64,000 nucleotides of DNA. It comes from Microvirga antarctica. Its GTDB lineage: Bacteria; Pseudomonadota; Alphaproteobacteria; Rhizobiales; Beijerinckiaceae. The translations under genes and the position numbers were made by a program. Location: the NCBI RefSeq assembly GCF_017921815.1, contig NZ_JAGEMM010000001.1, forward strand, positions 930,001-994,000, in the 5' to 3' direction. Below are positions 27,968-37,179 of this stretch, in pieces; the stretch's first letter is position 1; each line of letters opens with the position of its first letter. A model generated the notes under the pieces. That model worked only from the letters and a program-made list of their open reading frames with translations. It was not told where the DNA came from and ran no database searches.

Positions 27968-30349
27968 ATGAATCAGCCTGATCCAAGACCCGATCCGTCC
28001 GAGGACCTCACCCACCGGCCGGGCTCGCAATCGCTCAGCGCCCGCGCACGCGCCACGGTCGCACCGCAGACGCCGTATCTTGGCGGTCTCAATCCGGAGC
28101 AGACGGCGGCGGTGGAATCCACCGAGGGGCCGGTGCTGGTGCTCGCCGGCGCCGGAACGGGCAAGACCCGGGTGCTCACGACCCGCATTGCCCACCTGAT
28201 CGCAACCGGCAAGGCCCGCCCCTTTGATATCCTGTCCGTGACCTTCACCAACAAGGCCGCGCGCGAAATGCGCGAGCGCGTCTCCACGCTCATCGGCCCG
28301 GTGGCGGAGGGCATGCAATGGCTCGGCACGTTCCACTCCATCGGCACGAAGATCCTGCGTCGACACGCCGAGCTGGTCGATCTCAAGTCCGATTTCACCA
28401 TCCTCGGCACGGATGACCAGATCCGGCTGATGAAGCAGGTGATCGCGGCCGAAAATCTCGACGAGAAGCGCTGGCCCGCCCGCCAGATGGCCGGCATGAT
28501 CGATGGCTGGAAAAACCGCGGCCTCGGGCCGGCCCAGGTGCCGCCCGGCGAGGCCGGTGCTTTCGGCAACGGCAAGGGCGGCAAGCTTTATGCGGCCTAC
28601 CAGGAACGCCTGAAGACCCTTAACGCCGCCGATTTTGGCGACCTGCTGCTCGAATGCCTGCGCCTGTGGCGTGAGCATCCCGATGTGCTGGTGCAATACC
28701 AGAACCGGTTTCGCTACATTCTGGTCGACGAGTATCAGGACACCAACGTCGCGCAGTATCTCTGGCTGCGCCTGCTGGCGCAGACCCGCAAGAACCTCTG
28801 TTGCGTCGGCGATGACGACCAGTCGATCTATGGCTGGCGCGGCGCCGAGGTCGACAACATCCTGCGCTTCGAGCACGACTTTCCGGGCGCGACGGTCATC
28901 CGCCTCGAGCGCAACTATCGCTCGACCGCGCATATCCTGTCGGCCGCCTCCGGCCTGATCGCCAAGAACCAGAGCCGCCTCGGCAAGACCCTGCGCACGG
29001 AGGACGTGCCGGGCGAAAAGGTCTCGATCACTGGCGCGTGGGATTCCGAGGAAGAGGCGCGCCTCATCGGCGAGGAGATCGAAGCGCTCCACAGCAAGCA
29101 GCATTCACTGGCCGAGATGGCCGTGCTGGTGCGGATTTCCGCCCAGATGCGCGAGATCGAGGACCGGCTGGTGACGCTTGGCGTGCCCTATCGGGTCATC
29201 GGCGGGCCACGCTTCTATGAGCGCGCCGAGATCCGCGATGCGCTGGCCTACCTGCGCTGCGTCAATCAACCGGCCGACGATCTCGCGTTCGAGCGCATCA
29301 TCAACACGCCCAAGCGCGGCCTGGGCGATGCCACCATCCAGGTGCTGCACAACCATGCGCGCTCGGCCCGGGTGCCGATGATGGAGGCGGCGCGCTTTCT
29401 CGTCGAAACCGACGAGCTGAAACCCAAGCCGCGGGCGACTTTGCGCGATCTTCTGATCTCGTTCGGCCGCTGGTCGAAACTGTCCCAGACGATGACCCAG
29501 TCCGACGTCGCCCAGACGGTGCTGGAGGAATCCGGCTACACGGATATGTGGCAGAAGGACAAATCGGCGGATGCGGCCGGCCGCCTGGAGAACCTGAAGG
29601 AACTCGTCCGGTCGATGGAAGAGTTCCCCGATCTCCAGAGCTTTCTCGAACACGTCTCGCTCGTGATGGAGGCGAATGATTCCGACACCACCGAGCGGGT
29701 CAGCCTGATGACCATGCACGCGGCCAAGGGGCTGGAATTCGACACGGTGTTCCTGCCCGGCTGGGAGGAAGGCCTGCTGCCGAACCAGCGCGCGCTCGAT
29801 GAGAGCGGCCGTGCCGGCCTCGAGGAGGAGCGTCGCCTCGCCCATGTGGGGCTCACCCGGGCCAAACGCCGGGCAAAGATCTATTTCGCGTCCAACCGGC
29901 GCATCCACGGCCTGTGGAATTCCACCGTTCCCAGCCGGTTCGTGGACGATCTGCCCGAAGACAACGTGGAAATCGTCGAGGCGCCGGCCAACTTCTCGCA
30001 CGGGGGCGCCTATGGGGGCGGCTCGCGCTTCGATCGCATGGAGCCGTTCAGCGCCTCATCCTACCAGACCCCTGGCTGGCAGCGCGCCCAGGCCCACCGG
30101 GCCAGCAGCGAGGACCGGGGCGGCGCGGGACGGCGGTCGTCGGACCGGCGCGGCCCGATGGTGATCGACGGCGAACTGGTGGCCAAGTCCGGCGGCCCCT
30201 CCTCCGCCTTCAGCAAGGGCGGGAGGGTTCTCCACAATAAATTCGGCCCCGGTACCATCGAGGGTGTGGAGGGCAACAAACTGACCGTCGAGTTCGACAA
30301 GGCCGGCCGCAAGATGGTGCTCGACAGCTTCGTGGAAGCTCTCGGGTAG
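27968..30349 (+). CDS. uvrD: UvrD/PcrA-type 3'-5' DNA helicase
   Basis: 793 residues. Superfamily 1A helicase acting in nucleotide-excision and mismatch repair and in clearing RecA filaments. Motif I is GAGTGKTRVL (about 59-68), motif Ia TFTNKAAREM, motif II DEYQDTN, motif III GDDDQSIYGWRGA, motif IV ERNYRST, motif V VSLMTMHAAKGLEFDTVFLPGWEEGLLP, motif VI EERRLAHVGLTRAK. The C-terminus has a low-complexity linker, then a beta-strand module (VLHNKFGPGTIEGVEGNKLTVEFD), the RNA-polymerase-binding Tudor-like tail seen in PcrA/UvrD. Stands alone. Confidence 0.95.
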   Translation: MNQPDPRPDPSEDLTHRPGSQSLSARARATVAPQTPYLGGLNPEQTAAVESTEGPVLVLAGAGTGKTRVLTTRIAHLIATGKARPFDILSVTFTNKAAREMRERVSTLIGPVAEGMQWLGTFHSIGTKILRRHAELVDLKSDFTILGTDDQIRLMKQVIAAENLDEKRWPARQMAGMIDGWKNRGLGPAQVPPGEAGAFGNGKGGKLYAAYQERLKTLNAADFGDLLLECLRLWREHPDVLVQYQNRFRYILVDEYQDTNVAQYLWLRLLAQTRKNLCCVGDDDQSIYGWRGAEVDNILRFEHDFPGATVIRLERNYRSTAHILSAASGLIAKNQSRLGKTLRTEDVPGEKVSITGAWDSEEEARLIGEEIEALHSKQHSLAEMAVLVRISAQMREIEDRLVTLGVPYRVIGGPRFYERAEIRDALAYLRCVNQPADDLAFERIINTPKRGLGDATIQVLHNHARSARVPMMEAARFLVETDELKPKPRATLRDLLISFGRWSKLSQTMTQSDVAQTVLEESGYTDMWQKDKSADAAGRLENLKELVRSMEEFPDLQSFLEHVSLVMEANDSDTTERVSLMTMHAAKGLEFDTVFLPGWEEGLLPNQRALDESGRAGLEEERRLAHVGLTRAKRRAKIYFASNRRIHGLWNSTVPSRFVDDLPEDNVEIVEAPANFSHGGAYGGGSRFDRMEPFSASSYQTPGWQRAQAHRASSEDRGGAGRRSSDRRGPMVIDGELVAKSGGPSSAFSKGGRVLHNKFGPGTIEGVEGNKLTVEFDKAGRKMVLDSFVEALG

Positions 30350-30422
30350 CCCCAGCCCCCTAGCCACGCCACGGGGAGTGTGGAACGATCCGGCGCAGCG
30401 TATGCGTCGCTGAGGGGCCGTC

Positions 30423-31709
30423 ATGTTTCCGCTCTCCCACATGCTGAAATCCTTCGTGCGCACAGGCACGTTGCGGGTCATCGATGCCGATGGCGGCGTT
30501 CATGTCTTCTCCGGCGCACCCGGTCCCAAAGTCACCATGCGGCTCACCGACCGCTCGCTCTATCACAAGCTCTTCCTCAATCCGGAGCTTCACGCGGGCG
30601 AGGCCTATATGGACGAGCGCCTGCGCTTCGAGGACGGATCGACGTTGCGGGATTTCCTGACGCTGTTCTCCATGAACCGCATCGCGCTCGGCACCTATCC
30701 GCTCCAGAAAATGCTGCGCGGCCTGTCGCGCGGGGTGAAGCGCTTTCAGCAGGCCAACCCCGTCGGCAAGGCGCAGCAGAACGTCGCGCATCACTACGAT
30801 CTCGGCAACGACTTCTACAAACTTTTCCTCGATGAGGGCATGCAGTATTCCTGCGCGTATTTCGTCAACGACGACGACACGCTGGAACAGGCGCAGCGCA
30901 ACAAGCTGCGTCTGGTCGCCTCCAAACTGCAGCTCAAGCCCGGGCTGAAAGTACTCGATATCGGCAGCGGTTGGGGCGATCTCGCGCTGTATCTGGCCAC
31001 CATGGAAGATGTCGACGTGACCGGAGTCACGCTCTCGAGGGAACAGCATGCCTTGTCCAATGAGAAGGCACGGCAGGCGGGCCTTTCCGATCGCGTGCGG
31101 TTCGAGCTGCTGGATTACCGCAAGCTCGACACACGCTTCGACCGCATCGTGTCCGTCGGCATGTTCGAGCATGTGGGCGTGCATCACTACGGCGAGTTCT
31201 TCGCCAAGATCAACGCGCTGATGGCGGATGACGGATTGATGGTGCTGCATTCCATCGGTCATATGAGCCCGCCCGGTACGGCAAGCCCGTGGCTACGGAA
31301 ATACATCTTCCCCGGAGCCTACTCGCCCGCCCTCTCCGAAGTCTTCCCGGTCGTCGAGAATGCCAGCCTGTGGGTGACAGATCTCGAGATCCTGCGTGTG
31401 CATTACGCCAAGACGCTGGCCCATTGGCACCAGCGCTTCGAGGAAAACCGGGCAGCCATTGCGGCGCTCTACGACGAGCGGTTCTGCCGGATGTGGGAGT
31501 TCTACCTGGTCAGCGCCGAGATGATGTTCAGGACCGGCAGCCAGCTCGTCTTCCACATGCAACTGGCGCGCCGTCGGGACGCGGCACCCATCGTGCGCGA
31601 CTACGTCACCGACCTGCAGCGGCATTATCGCTCCCTCGAGGGTGAGCGCCTGGGATCGGTTCCGACCCGCGCGACGCAATCCACGGGTCGCCCACGCGCG
31701 ACCGGGTGA
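30423..31709 (+). CDS. cfa: Cyclopropane-fatty-acyl-phospholipid synthase family methyltransferase
   Basis: 428 residues. SAM-dependent enzyme of the CFA/mycolic-acid methyltransferase family that adds methylene to unsaturated phospholipid acyl chains. It has AHHYDLGNDFYKLFLDEGMQYSCAYF, the SAM loop VLDIGSGWGDLALYLA, GVTLSREQHALSNEKA, SVGMFEHVG and KYIFPGAYSPALSEV, all characteristic. The N-terminal part (about 1-110) is the usual lipid-binding region. The gene is 73 bases after uvrD on the same strand. Homologues in this group can act on other lipids, so the product is inferred from family. Confidence 0.9.
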   Translation: MFPLSHMLKSFVRTGTLRVIDADGGVHVFSGAPGPKVTMRLTDRSLYHKLFLNPELHAGEAYMDERLRFEDGSTLRDFLTLFSMNRIALGTYPLQKMLRGLSRGVKRFQQANPVGKAQQNVAHHYDLGNDFYKLFLDEGMQYSCAYFVNDDDTLEQAQRNKLRLVASKLQLKPGLKVLDIGSGWGDLALYLATMEDVDVTGVTLSREQHALSNEKARQAGLSDRVRFELLDYRKLDTRFDRIVSVGMFEHVGVHHYGEFFAKINALMADDGLMVLHSIGHMSPPGTASPWLRKYIFPGAYSPALSEVFPVVENASLWVTDLEILRVHYAKTLAHWHQRFEENRAAIAALYDERFCRMWEFYLVSAEMMFRTGSQLVFHMQLARRRDAAPIVRDYVTDLQRHYRSLEGERLGSVPTRATQSTGRPRATG

Positions 31710-31778
31710 CGATGCCGCCTGCCTGTACGGCAGCGCGAACCCTGCTATAACCGTCGCACGGGCGCGGAGGTGAAGATC

Positions 31779-33467
31779 ATGAAGAGACGTCTTTCCCTGC
31801 GCCAGCAGATCTCGCTTCTTGTCGGGCTGCTCTGCCTTGGAATCGTGACCGTGGCGGCGACCGGGGCGGCCTTCATCGCGCATCGGCAGACCAAGCAGAA
31901 CGTGATGACGGGCGCGGCCGAAGCCGCAGGCACCCTGGCGGCAGTTCTCGACCGCGGGATGGCCGAACGGTTCCGCGAGATCCGCAACCTCGCCAATATG
32001 CAGCCGCTCGAAGGCATGTGGAGCGGGGATCGCGCGAGCGTGCGGCTGGTCCTCGATCAGTTGCAATCGACCTTTCCGGACTACAGCTGGATCGGTTTTG
32101 CCACCAAGGACGGCATTGTCCAGGCCTCCACCGGGCGTTTGCTCGAGGGCGAGTCGGTGGCGGCACGCCCATGGTTTCAGGACGGATTGAAAGGCCCGAC
32201 GGTCGGAGACGTCCACGAGGCCAAGCTGCTCGAAAGACTGCTCAAGCCTGGCAACAGTGGCGAGCCGTTGCGCTTTGTCGATGTCGCCGCCCCGGTCAAG
32301 AATTCCGCCGGCGACATTATCGGCGTGGTCGGCGCCCATCTGAACTGGGCCTGGGCCCGCGAGCGGCTCCAGATCCTGATTTCCGACGAGAGCAACCAGT
32401 GGTCCGGGGCGATTTCGATCCTCGCCCAGGACGGCACCGTCCTGCTCGGGCCCGGGATGAACACGAAGCCATTCTCCGACAATCGCCTCGCGGCGATGAT
32501 CAAGGAGGGCCGTGGATCGTTCGAGGACGAGTCCAACGTCGAGAATTACCTCACGGGCTTTGCGGTCACCCGGGGCTATCGGGATTATCCCGGTCTGCGC
32601 TGGATCGTCGTGTCCCGTCAGCCGGAGACAGTCGCGTTCGCGGCCGCTCGCAGCATGGTCTGGACCATTGCGGGCATCGGGTTGGCGGCGGCCCTTGCGG
32701 GAATTCTCTTCGCCATGTTCATCGCTCAGAGCGTGTCACGGCCGATCGGCCTGATCATCGAGGCGGCAGACCGGATCGGCCGCGACCCCACCATCTCGTT
32801 GCCGCCGCATGCCACCGGCTCGCGCGAAATCGTGCGATTGTCGGCGGCCTTGCGCTCCCTGGTGCGCCGGGCGGGTGCGGCGGAGCAACGGGCCCTCGAC
32901 AATGCCACGAAGCATGAGGAGGACGTCTCCAAACTGACCCAGCTCGCCGAAACCGACGCGTTGTCGGGCCTGCTGAACCGCCGCGGATTCAACCTTCTCG
33001 CCGAGGATGCCTTCGAGCAGTTCCGGCGGTCGGGACGAACGTTCGCGGTGCTCATTCTCGACATCGATTTCTTCAAGCGCGTCAACGACACCTACGGCCA
33101 TCCGACCGGAGACGACGTGATCCGTGGCGTCGGCGAAACCCTGAGCCGGACCCTGCGTCCCGTCGACAAGGTGTGCCGGTTCGGCGGCGAGGAATTCGTG
33201 GTGCTGGTTCGTGAGGCCGGCCGGGAGGGCATCATGACCGTGGCGCAAAATCTCCGCCGGGCTGTCGAGAGCCAGACGATGGAATCCCGTGGAATGACGC
33301 TGTCCGTCACCGTGAGCGTCGGCGGCGCCATCGTCGCCGATACGGATCGCGATATCCAGGACGTGATCGAGCGGGCCGATTCCGCTCTTTATGAGGCCAA
33401 GGCCAGCGGTCGCAACCGGGCGGTCATCGCGGGCCTCCAACCACAACTGGCGACCGCCGTCGCCTGA
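31779..33467 (+). CDS. Membrane diguanylate cyclase with extracytoplasmic sensor (Cache-like), HAMP and GGDEF domain
   Basis: About 562 residues from ATG 31779, eight bases after GGAGG; the in-frame GTG at 31770 is too close to it. The first transmembrane helix (about 9-33) and second (about 293-315) flank a periplasmic domain of about 255 residues that resembles a double Cache sensor. A HAMP-like linker precedes the GGDEF domain, active-site GGEEF at about 469-473, with DIDFFKRVNDTYGH upstream. RPVD five residues before GGEEF is a canonical inhibitory I-site, so c-di-GMP feedback is expected. No EAL domain. It makes c-di-GMP in response to an external ligand, unknown here. Confidence 0.9.
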   Translation: MKRRLSLRQQISLLVGLLCLGIVTVAATGAAFIAHRQTKQNVMTGAAEAAGTLAAVLDRGMAERFREIRNLANMQPLEGMWSGDRASVRLVLDQLQSTFPDYSWIGFATKDGIVQASTGRLLEGESVAARPWFQDGLKGPTVGDVHEAKLLERLLKPGNSGEPLRFVDVAAPVKNSAGDIIGVVGAHLNWAWARERLQILISDESNQWSGAISILAQDGTVLLGPGMNTKPFSDNRLAAMIKEGRGSFEDESNVENYLTGFAVTRGYRDYPGLRWIVVSRQPETVAFAAARSMVWTIAGIGLAAALAGILFAMFIAQSVSRPIGLIIEAADRIGRDPTISLPPHATGSREIVRLSAALRSLVRRAGAAEQRALDNATKHEEDVSKLTQLAETDALSGLLNRRGFNLLAEDAFEQFRRSGRTFAVLILDIDFFKRVNDTYGHPTGDDVIRGVGETLSRTLRPVDKVCRFGGEEFVVLVREAGREGIMTVAQNLRRAVESQTMESRGMTLSVTVSVGGAIVADTDRDIQDVIERADSALYEAKASGRNRAVIAGLQPQLATAVA

Positions 33468-33517
33468 CATGCGCGTCAGGGGTGACCGGATGGGGGTTTC
33501 GATGCTAAGCGAAACAC

Positions 33518-34441
33518 ATGCTCGAAGGTTTGCACCCCAACCGCCCCACCCATGTTTTCCGGCTCACCACCGACGAGCGGTCCGCGCGCGTCATGACCGA
33601 GCTGATCGGGGAGATTTTCGATCCTGCCGAGACGGCCGTCGCGTCCTTCGAGACTGAGGATGGCGGCCCATGGCTGCTGGAGGCCTACTTTGCCCGGGAG
33701 CCGGATGAGGCAGCGATCCGCGATCTGGTGCGGCCACTCGTGGGAGCCGAGGCCGACAAGGGCGTTTTCCTGCCCCTGACCCAGCAGGACTGGATCAAGT
33801 CGTCGCTGGAGGGCCTGACACCGGTCCGCGCCGGCCGGGTGCTCGTTCACGGCTCGCACGACCGGGAGCAACGCCGGCCCAATGATCTGGCCATCGAAAT
33901 CGAGGCGGCACTGGCCTTCGGCACCGGCCATCACGGCACCACCAAGGGATGCCTGCAGGCCTTCGTCGATGAGCTGAAACTGCGACGTCCCCGCCATGTT
34001 CTCGATGTGGGCACCGGTACGGGGATTCTGGCTTTTGCCGCCGCCAAGACCCTGAAGCAGACCATCGTTGCGGGCGACATCGATCCGGAGGCAGTGCGGG
34101 TCGCGCGGGGCAATGCGCGGCTGAATGGCATCGACCAATGGCTGAGCCTCTATGTCGGTCCCGGCGTGCGTAACGCCAAAGCCGACCGGCCGGGCCATTT
34201 CGATCTCGTCTTCGCCAATATCCTGGCCAAACCCTTGCGCATTCTCGCGCCGTCACTTGCCCGGGTGACGGCTCCGGACGGCACGCTGATCCTGTCCGGA
34301 TTGTTGCTGCGGGACGTGCCCGGAATCCTCTCGGCCTACGCGCCGCAGGGCTTCTCTCTCCAGCGCCGCTACGAGCTGGAAGGCTGGGCGGCGCTCGTTC
34401 TCAAGCGCGGCGGCACGCATCCACGGCGCCGCCGGGGGTAA
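33518..34441 (+). CDS. prmA: Ribosomal protein L11 methyltransferase
   Basis: 307 residues. Trimethylates amines of ribosomal protein L11 with SAM. The N-terminal substrate-recognition domain (about 1-110) is followed by a Rossmann methyltransferase with AFGTGHHGTTKGCL, VLDVGTGTGILAFAA (SAM loop) and FANILAKPL, the catalytic N-I-L-A motif. It is followed by convergent small genes and then aminopeptidase P; prmA next to that peptidase is usual in this order of bacteria. Confidence 0.95.
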   Translation: MLEGLHPNRPTHVFRLTTDERSARVMTELIGEIFDPAETAVASFETEDGGPWLLEAYFAREPDEAAIRDLVRPLVGAEADKGVFLPLTQQDWIKSSLEGLTPVRAGRVLVHGSHDREQRRPNDLAIEIEAALAFGTGHHGTTKGCLQAFVDELKLRRPRHVLDVGTGTGILAFAAAKTLKQTIVAGDIDPEAVRVARGNARLNGIDQWLSLYVGPGVRNAKADRPGHFDLVFANILAKPLRILAPSLARVTAPDGTLILSGLLLRDVPGILSAYAPQGFSLQRRYELEGWAALVLKRGGTHPRRRRG

Positions 34442-34454
34442 CGCGAGAGGCCGC

Positions 34455-34559
34455 TTACTCCATCCGCAGATGAGGATAGCGCTGCAGCATCTCGCGCCGC
34501 ATCTCCATGGCTTCACGGATGGTGGCCGGGATCAGGCGCAGGAAATTAATGATAAACAT
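34455..34559 (-). CDS. 34-residue peptide gene, amphipathic, cotranscribed with the 62-codon gene
   Basis: ATG at 34559, TAA at 34455-34457. The peptide begins MFIINFLRLIPATIREAMEM and ends RYPHLRME: a hydrophobic start, then a basic amphipathic helix. A very good ribosome site GAGGAG lies about 8 bases upstream. The gene begins 15 bases after the stop of the 62-codon gene, so the two form a small operon convergent with prmA. I recall similar very short proteins near small Arg-rich proteins in this bacterial order but cannot name a family. Membrane association is inferred from the hydrophobic N-terminus. Confidence 0.6.
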   Translation of the reverse strand: MFIINFLRLIPATIREAMEMRREMLQRYPHLRME

Positions 34560-34574
34560 GGGAAAACTCCTCGG

Positions 34575-34763
34575 TTAAAGCTTGAAGGGAACGAAGTCGG
34601 CGGCGTCGAGAGTGAGGGAGTCCTGCCCGAGACGGCGCAGTTCGCGTTCCACCGTGGCCACGCGGATGGTCACGAGATGATTGACGAAGCGCTTCGCCAG
34701 GATCAGCGGTGCGAAGGCGGAACTCCTGCCGGGAGCGGCAGGCAGGACGGTGGCGGTGGCCAT
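34575..34763 (-). CDS. 62-residue small protein of unknown function
   Basis: ATG at 34763 with GGAG a few bases upstream, TAA at 34575-34577. The N-terminal third is Ala/Pro-rich; residues 21-45 form a likely basic amphipathic helix (KRFVNHLVTIRVATVERELRR is the core), followed by a short acidic DSLTLDAADF tail. It looks like a regulatory or membrane-proximal small protein; no family is recognised. It is first of the pair with the 34-residue gene. Confidence 0.6.
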   Translation of the reverse strand: MATATVLPAAPGRSSAFAPLILAKRFVNHLVTIRVATVERELRRLGQDSLTLDAADFVPFKL

Positions 34764-35050
34764 GGGTTCATCTCCAATGCTGGGGTGATGACCCTTCGAC
34801 GTTCCTCGGTCTTGTTATGGCATAAAGGTAAGCCGTCCTGTCCCTTTTGAGCAGGGGTCCCGGCGGCATGGTTGCCATGCTCATGCTGCAACGCACAATC
34901 CGATCTGCCGCCGGAACAGGCATTGGGCGCATAGCGGGCGGGCATTCAGCATGGGTTTAGGGCCAAACCGCCTCACAACAGGTGTTGCAGGCGCATCCCC
35001 TGCAGCCTAGCGTGGCGCCCATCCTTTTTCCGCTCACGGTTTTCACGCTC
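34764..35050. other. 287-bp divergent intergenic region between the small-protein operon and aminopeptidase P
   Basis: Holds the divergent promoters of both sides, presumably. An AT-rich patch near 34810-34830 (TTATGGCATAAAGGTAA) suits a minus-strand minus-10 region, but no confident minus-35 partner was found. No gene is supported. Confidence 0.4.
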
Positions 35051-36883
35051 ATGTCCCTCTTCCAGACCTTTGCCGATTCCACCTCGCCCGCGCAGGGCCC
35101 CGACCGAATCGGGAAGTTGCGGGCCGAGCTGGGGCGACGGGGCTTTGACGGGTTCATCGTGCCGCGTGCCGACGAGCATCAGGGCGAATATGTGCCCCCG
35201 AGCGCGGAACGGCTTGCCTGGCTCACCGGCTTCACGGGCTCTGCCGGAACCGCCGTCATCCTCGCCGACAAGGCCGCGCTCATCGTCGATGGGCGCTACA
35301 CCGTGCAGGCGGCCGAACAGGTCGATGCCGAGGTGATCACGCCGGTCCAGATGGCGCTGACGACGGCGGAGGACTGGATCGCCGATAACCTGCGGCCCGG
35401 TGCCGTTCTGGCCTACGACCCATGGCTCCACACGACGGAGGCGGTGAAAAAGCTGGAGAAGGCCGTCGCCCGCGCGGGTGGCACACTCGTTCCCAGCGAT
35501 ATGAATCTGGTCGACGTGATCTGGATCGATCGGCCCGCTTCCCCGCAGGCCCCTGTCCGGCCCCATCCCATCGCCTTCGCGGGCGAGACGGCAGCCGACA
35601 AGCTCGCGCGCCTCCGGGACAAGATGGCGACCGACAAGGTCGCGGCGCTGGTCGTGTCCGATCCCCATAACCTCGCCTGGACGTTCAACCTGCGGGGCGG
35701 CGACGTGGACTGCACCCCGCTGCCGCTGGGCTACGCGATCATCCCGCAGGAGGGCCGCGCACAGCTGTTCTTCGATCCGGCGAAGATCACCAATGAGGCC
35801 GGCGACGCCGTCGGCGATCTCGCGGAATTCGTGCCCATCAGTGGCTTCCAGACCGCCCTCGACGAAATCGGGCAATCGGGCGAGACCGTGCGCGTGGATG
35901 CGGCCACCGGGGCGATTGCGATTGCCCGGCGGATCGAGGCGGCAGGCGGCGTGGTGGATGGGGGCGCGGATCCCATCGCACTCATGAAGGCGGTGAAGAA
36001 CGAGGCGGAGATTTCAGGCTCCCGTGCCGCCCACCTGCGCGACGGCGCCGCCGTGGCGCGATTCCTCGCCTGGCTCGACCGGGAAGCACCAAGCGGCCGC
36101 ATTTCGGAAATCGACGCAGTCGAAGCGCTCGAAGGGTTCCGCATCGAGACCGGGGCGATGAAGAACCTGTCCTTTCCGACGATCTCCGGAGCGGGCCCGA
36201 ATGCGGCCCTGCCCCATTACCGCGTCACCAATTCGAGCAACCGCCTGCTGGCGCGCGACCAGATCTTCCTCGTCGATTCCGGCGCACAATACGAGGACGG
36301 CACCACCGACATCACCCGCACCATCATCGTGGGCGAGCCGACAGCCGAGATGAAGGATCGCTTCACCCGGGTCCTGCAGGGCCACATCGCCATCGCCACC
36401 ATCATGTTTCCGAAGGGGACGAACGGCGCGCAGATCGATTCCTTCGCCCGCAAGCCCCTGTGGGAGGCCGGTCTCGATTTCGACCACGGCACCGGACACG
36501 GCATCGGCAGCTACCTGTCGGTCCATGAGGGGCCGCAGAGGATCGCCAAGACCGGCACGACGGCACTCGTCGCCGGCATGATGCTGTCCAACGAACCCGG
36601 CTTCTACAAGCAGGGCGATTTCGGCATCCGCATCGAGAACCTCATTCTGGTCGAGCCGCGCACGATTGCCGGCGGCGACCGTGACATGCTGGGTTTCGAG
36701 ACCCTGACCTTCGCGCCCATCGATCTGCGCCTCGTGGAGCCCGCTCTGATGACGAAGGAGGAGATCGCCTGGCTCGATGCCTACCACGCGGCCGTGTGGG
36801 AGAAGCTCGAGACACTGGTCGACGCGCAAACCCGCGCGTGGCTGGAAGCCGCGACGCAGCCGCTGGCATCGGCTGCCCGTTAA
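35051..36883 (+). CDS. pepP: Aminopeptidase P (Xaa-Pro aminopeptidase, M24B)
   Basis: 610 residues from ATG 35051; the ATG at 34982 adds an unrelated leader. Removes an N-terminal residue preceding proline. Three parts are seen: two creatinase-like N-terminal domains (about 20-300) and a pita-bread catalytic domain (about 300-545). Metal ligands are in LVDSGAQYEDGTTDITRT, DHGTGHGIGSYLSVHEGP, NEPGFY and GIRIENLILVEP. The long three-domain form is typical of bacterial and eukaryotic cytosolic enzymes. Its stop TAA shares a TTAA palindrome with the convergent azlD stop. Confidence 0.93.
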   Translation: MSLFQTFADSTSPAQGPDRIGKLRAELGRRGFDGFIVPRADEHQGEYVPPSAERLAWLTGFTGSAGTAVILADKAALIVDGRYTVQAAEQVDAEVITPVQMALTTAEDWIADNLRPGAVLAYDPWLHTTEAVKKLEKAVARAGGTLVPSDMNLVDVIWIDRPASPQAPVRPHPIAFAGETAADKLARLRDKMATDKVAALVVSDPHNLAWTFNLRGGDVDCTPLPLGYAIIPQEGRAQLFFDPAKITNEAGDAVGDLAEFVPISGFQTALDEIGQSGETVRVDAATGAIAIARRIEAAGGVVDGGADPIALMKAVKNEAEISGSRAAHLRDGAAVARFLAWLDREAPSGRISEIDAVEALEGFRIETGAMKNLSFPTISGAGPNAALPHYRVTNSSNRLLARDQIFLVDSGAQYEDGTTDITRTIIVGEPTAEMKDRFTRVLQGHIAIATIMFPKGTNGAQIDSFARKPLWEAGLDFDHGTGHGIGSYLSVHEGPQRIAKTGTTALVAGMMLSNEPGFYKQGDFGIRIENLILVEPRTIAGGDRDMLGFETLTFAPIDLRLVEPALMTKEEIAWLDAYHAAVWEKLETLVDAQTRAWLEAATQPLASAAR

Positions 36884-37179
36884 AGGACAGCCCGCAGCAG
36901 CACGACCGACACGACGCCGACAACGACGGTTCCCAGCAGCGGCAGCCGGAGCGCCGCGAAGGCGGTGATGGCGGTGGCCATCGCCTCCGCCCACCCGGTC
37001 GTCAGCGCCGTCGGTGCGACCACTGCCACGAGCACGGCCGGCGGGATCGCGTCGAACGCAGCTTTTGCGCGATCCGAGAGCACGAGCCGGTCGGCCACGA
37101 ACAACCCGGCGATGCGGGTCCCATAGGTGACGACTGCCATGGCGAAGATCGCCAGCAGAGTGGTGGGGTCGACATTCAT
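36880..37179 (-). CDS. azlD: AzlD-family small subunit of a branched-chain amino acid exporter
   Basis: 99 residues, three to four hydrophobic helices, including VTYGTRIAGLFVADRL, the conserved AzlD start. With AzlC it exports branched-chain amino acids or analogues. The ATG at 37179 overlaps the azlC stop as ATGA. The earlier in-frame start at 37479 is rejected because it would run inside azlC with basic, non-membrane sequence. The stop overlaps that of pepP on the other strand. Confidence 0.9.
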   Translation of the reverse strand: MNVDPTTLLAIFAMAVVTYGTRIAGLFVADRLVLSDRAKAAFDAIPPAVLVAVVAPTALTTGWAEAMATAITAFAALRLPLLGTVVVGVVSVVLLRAVL

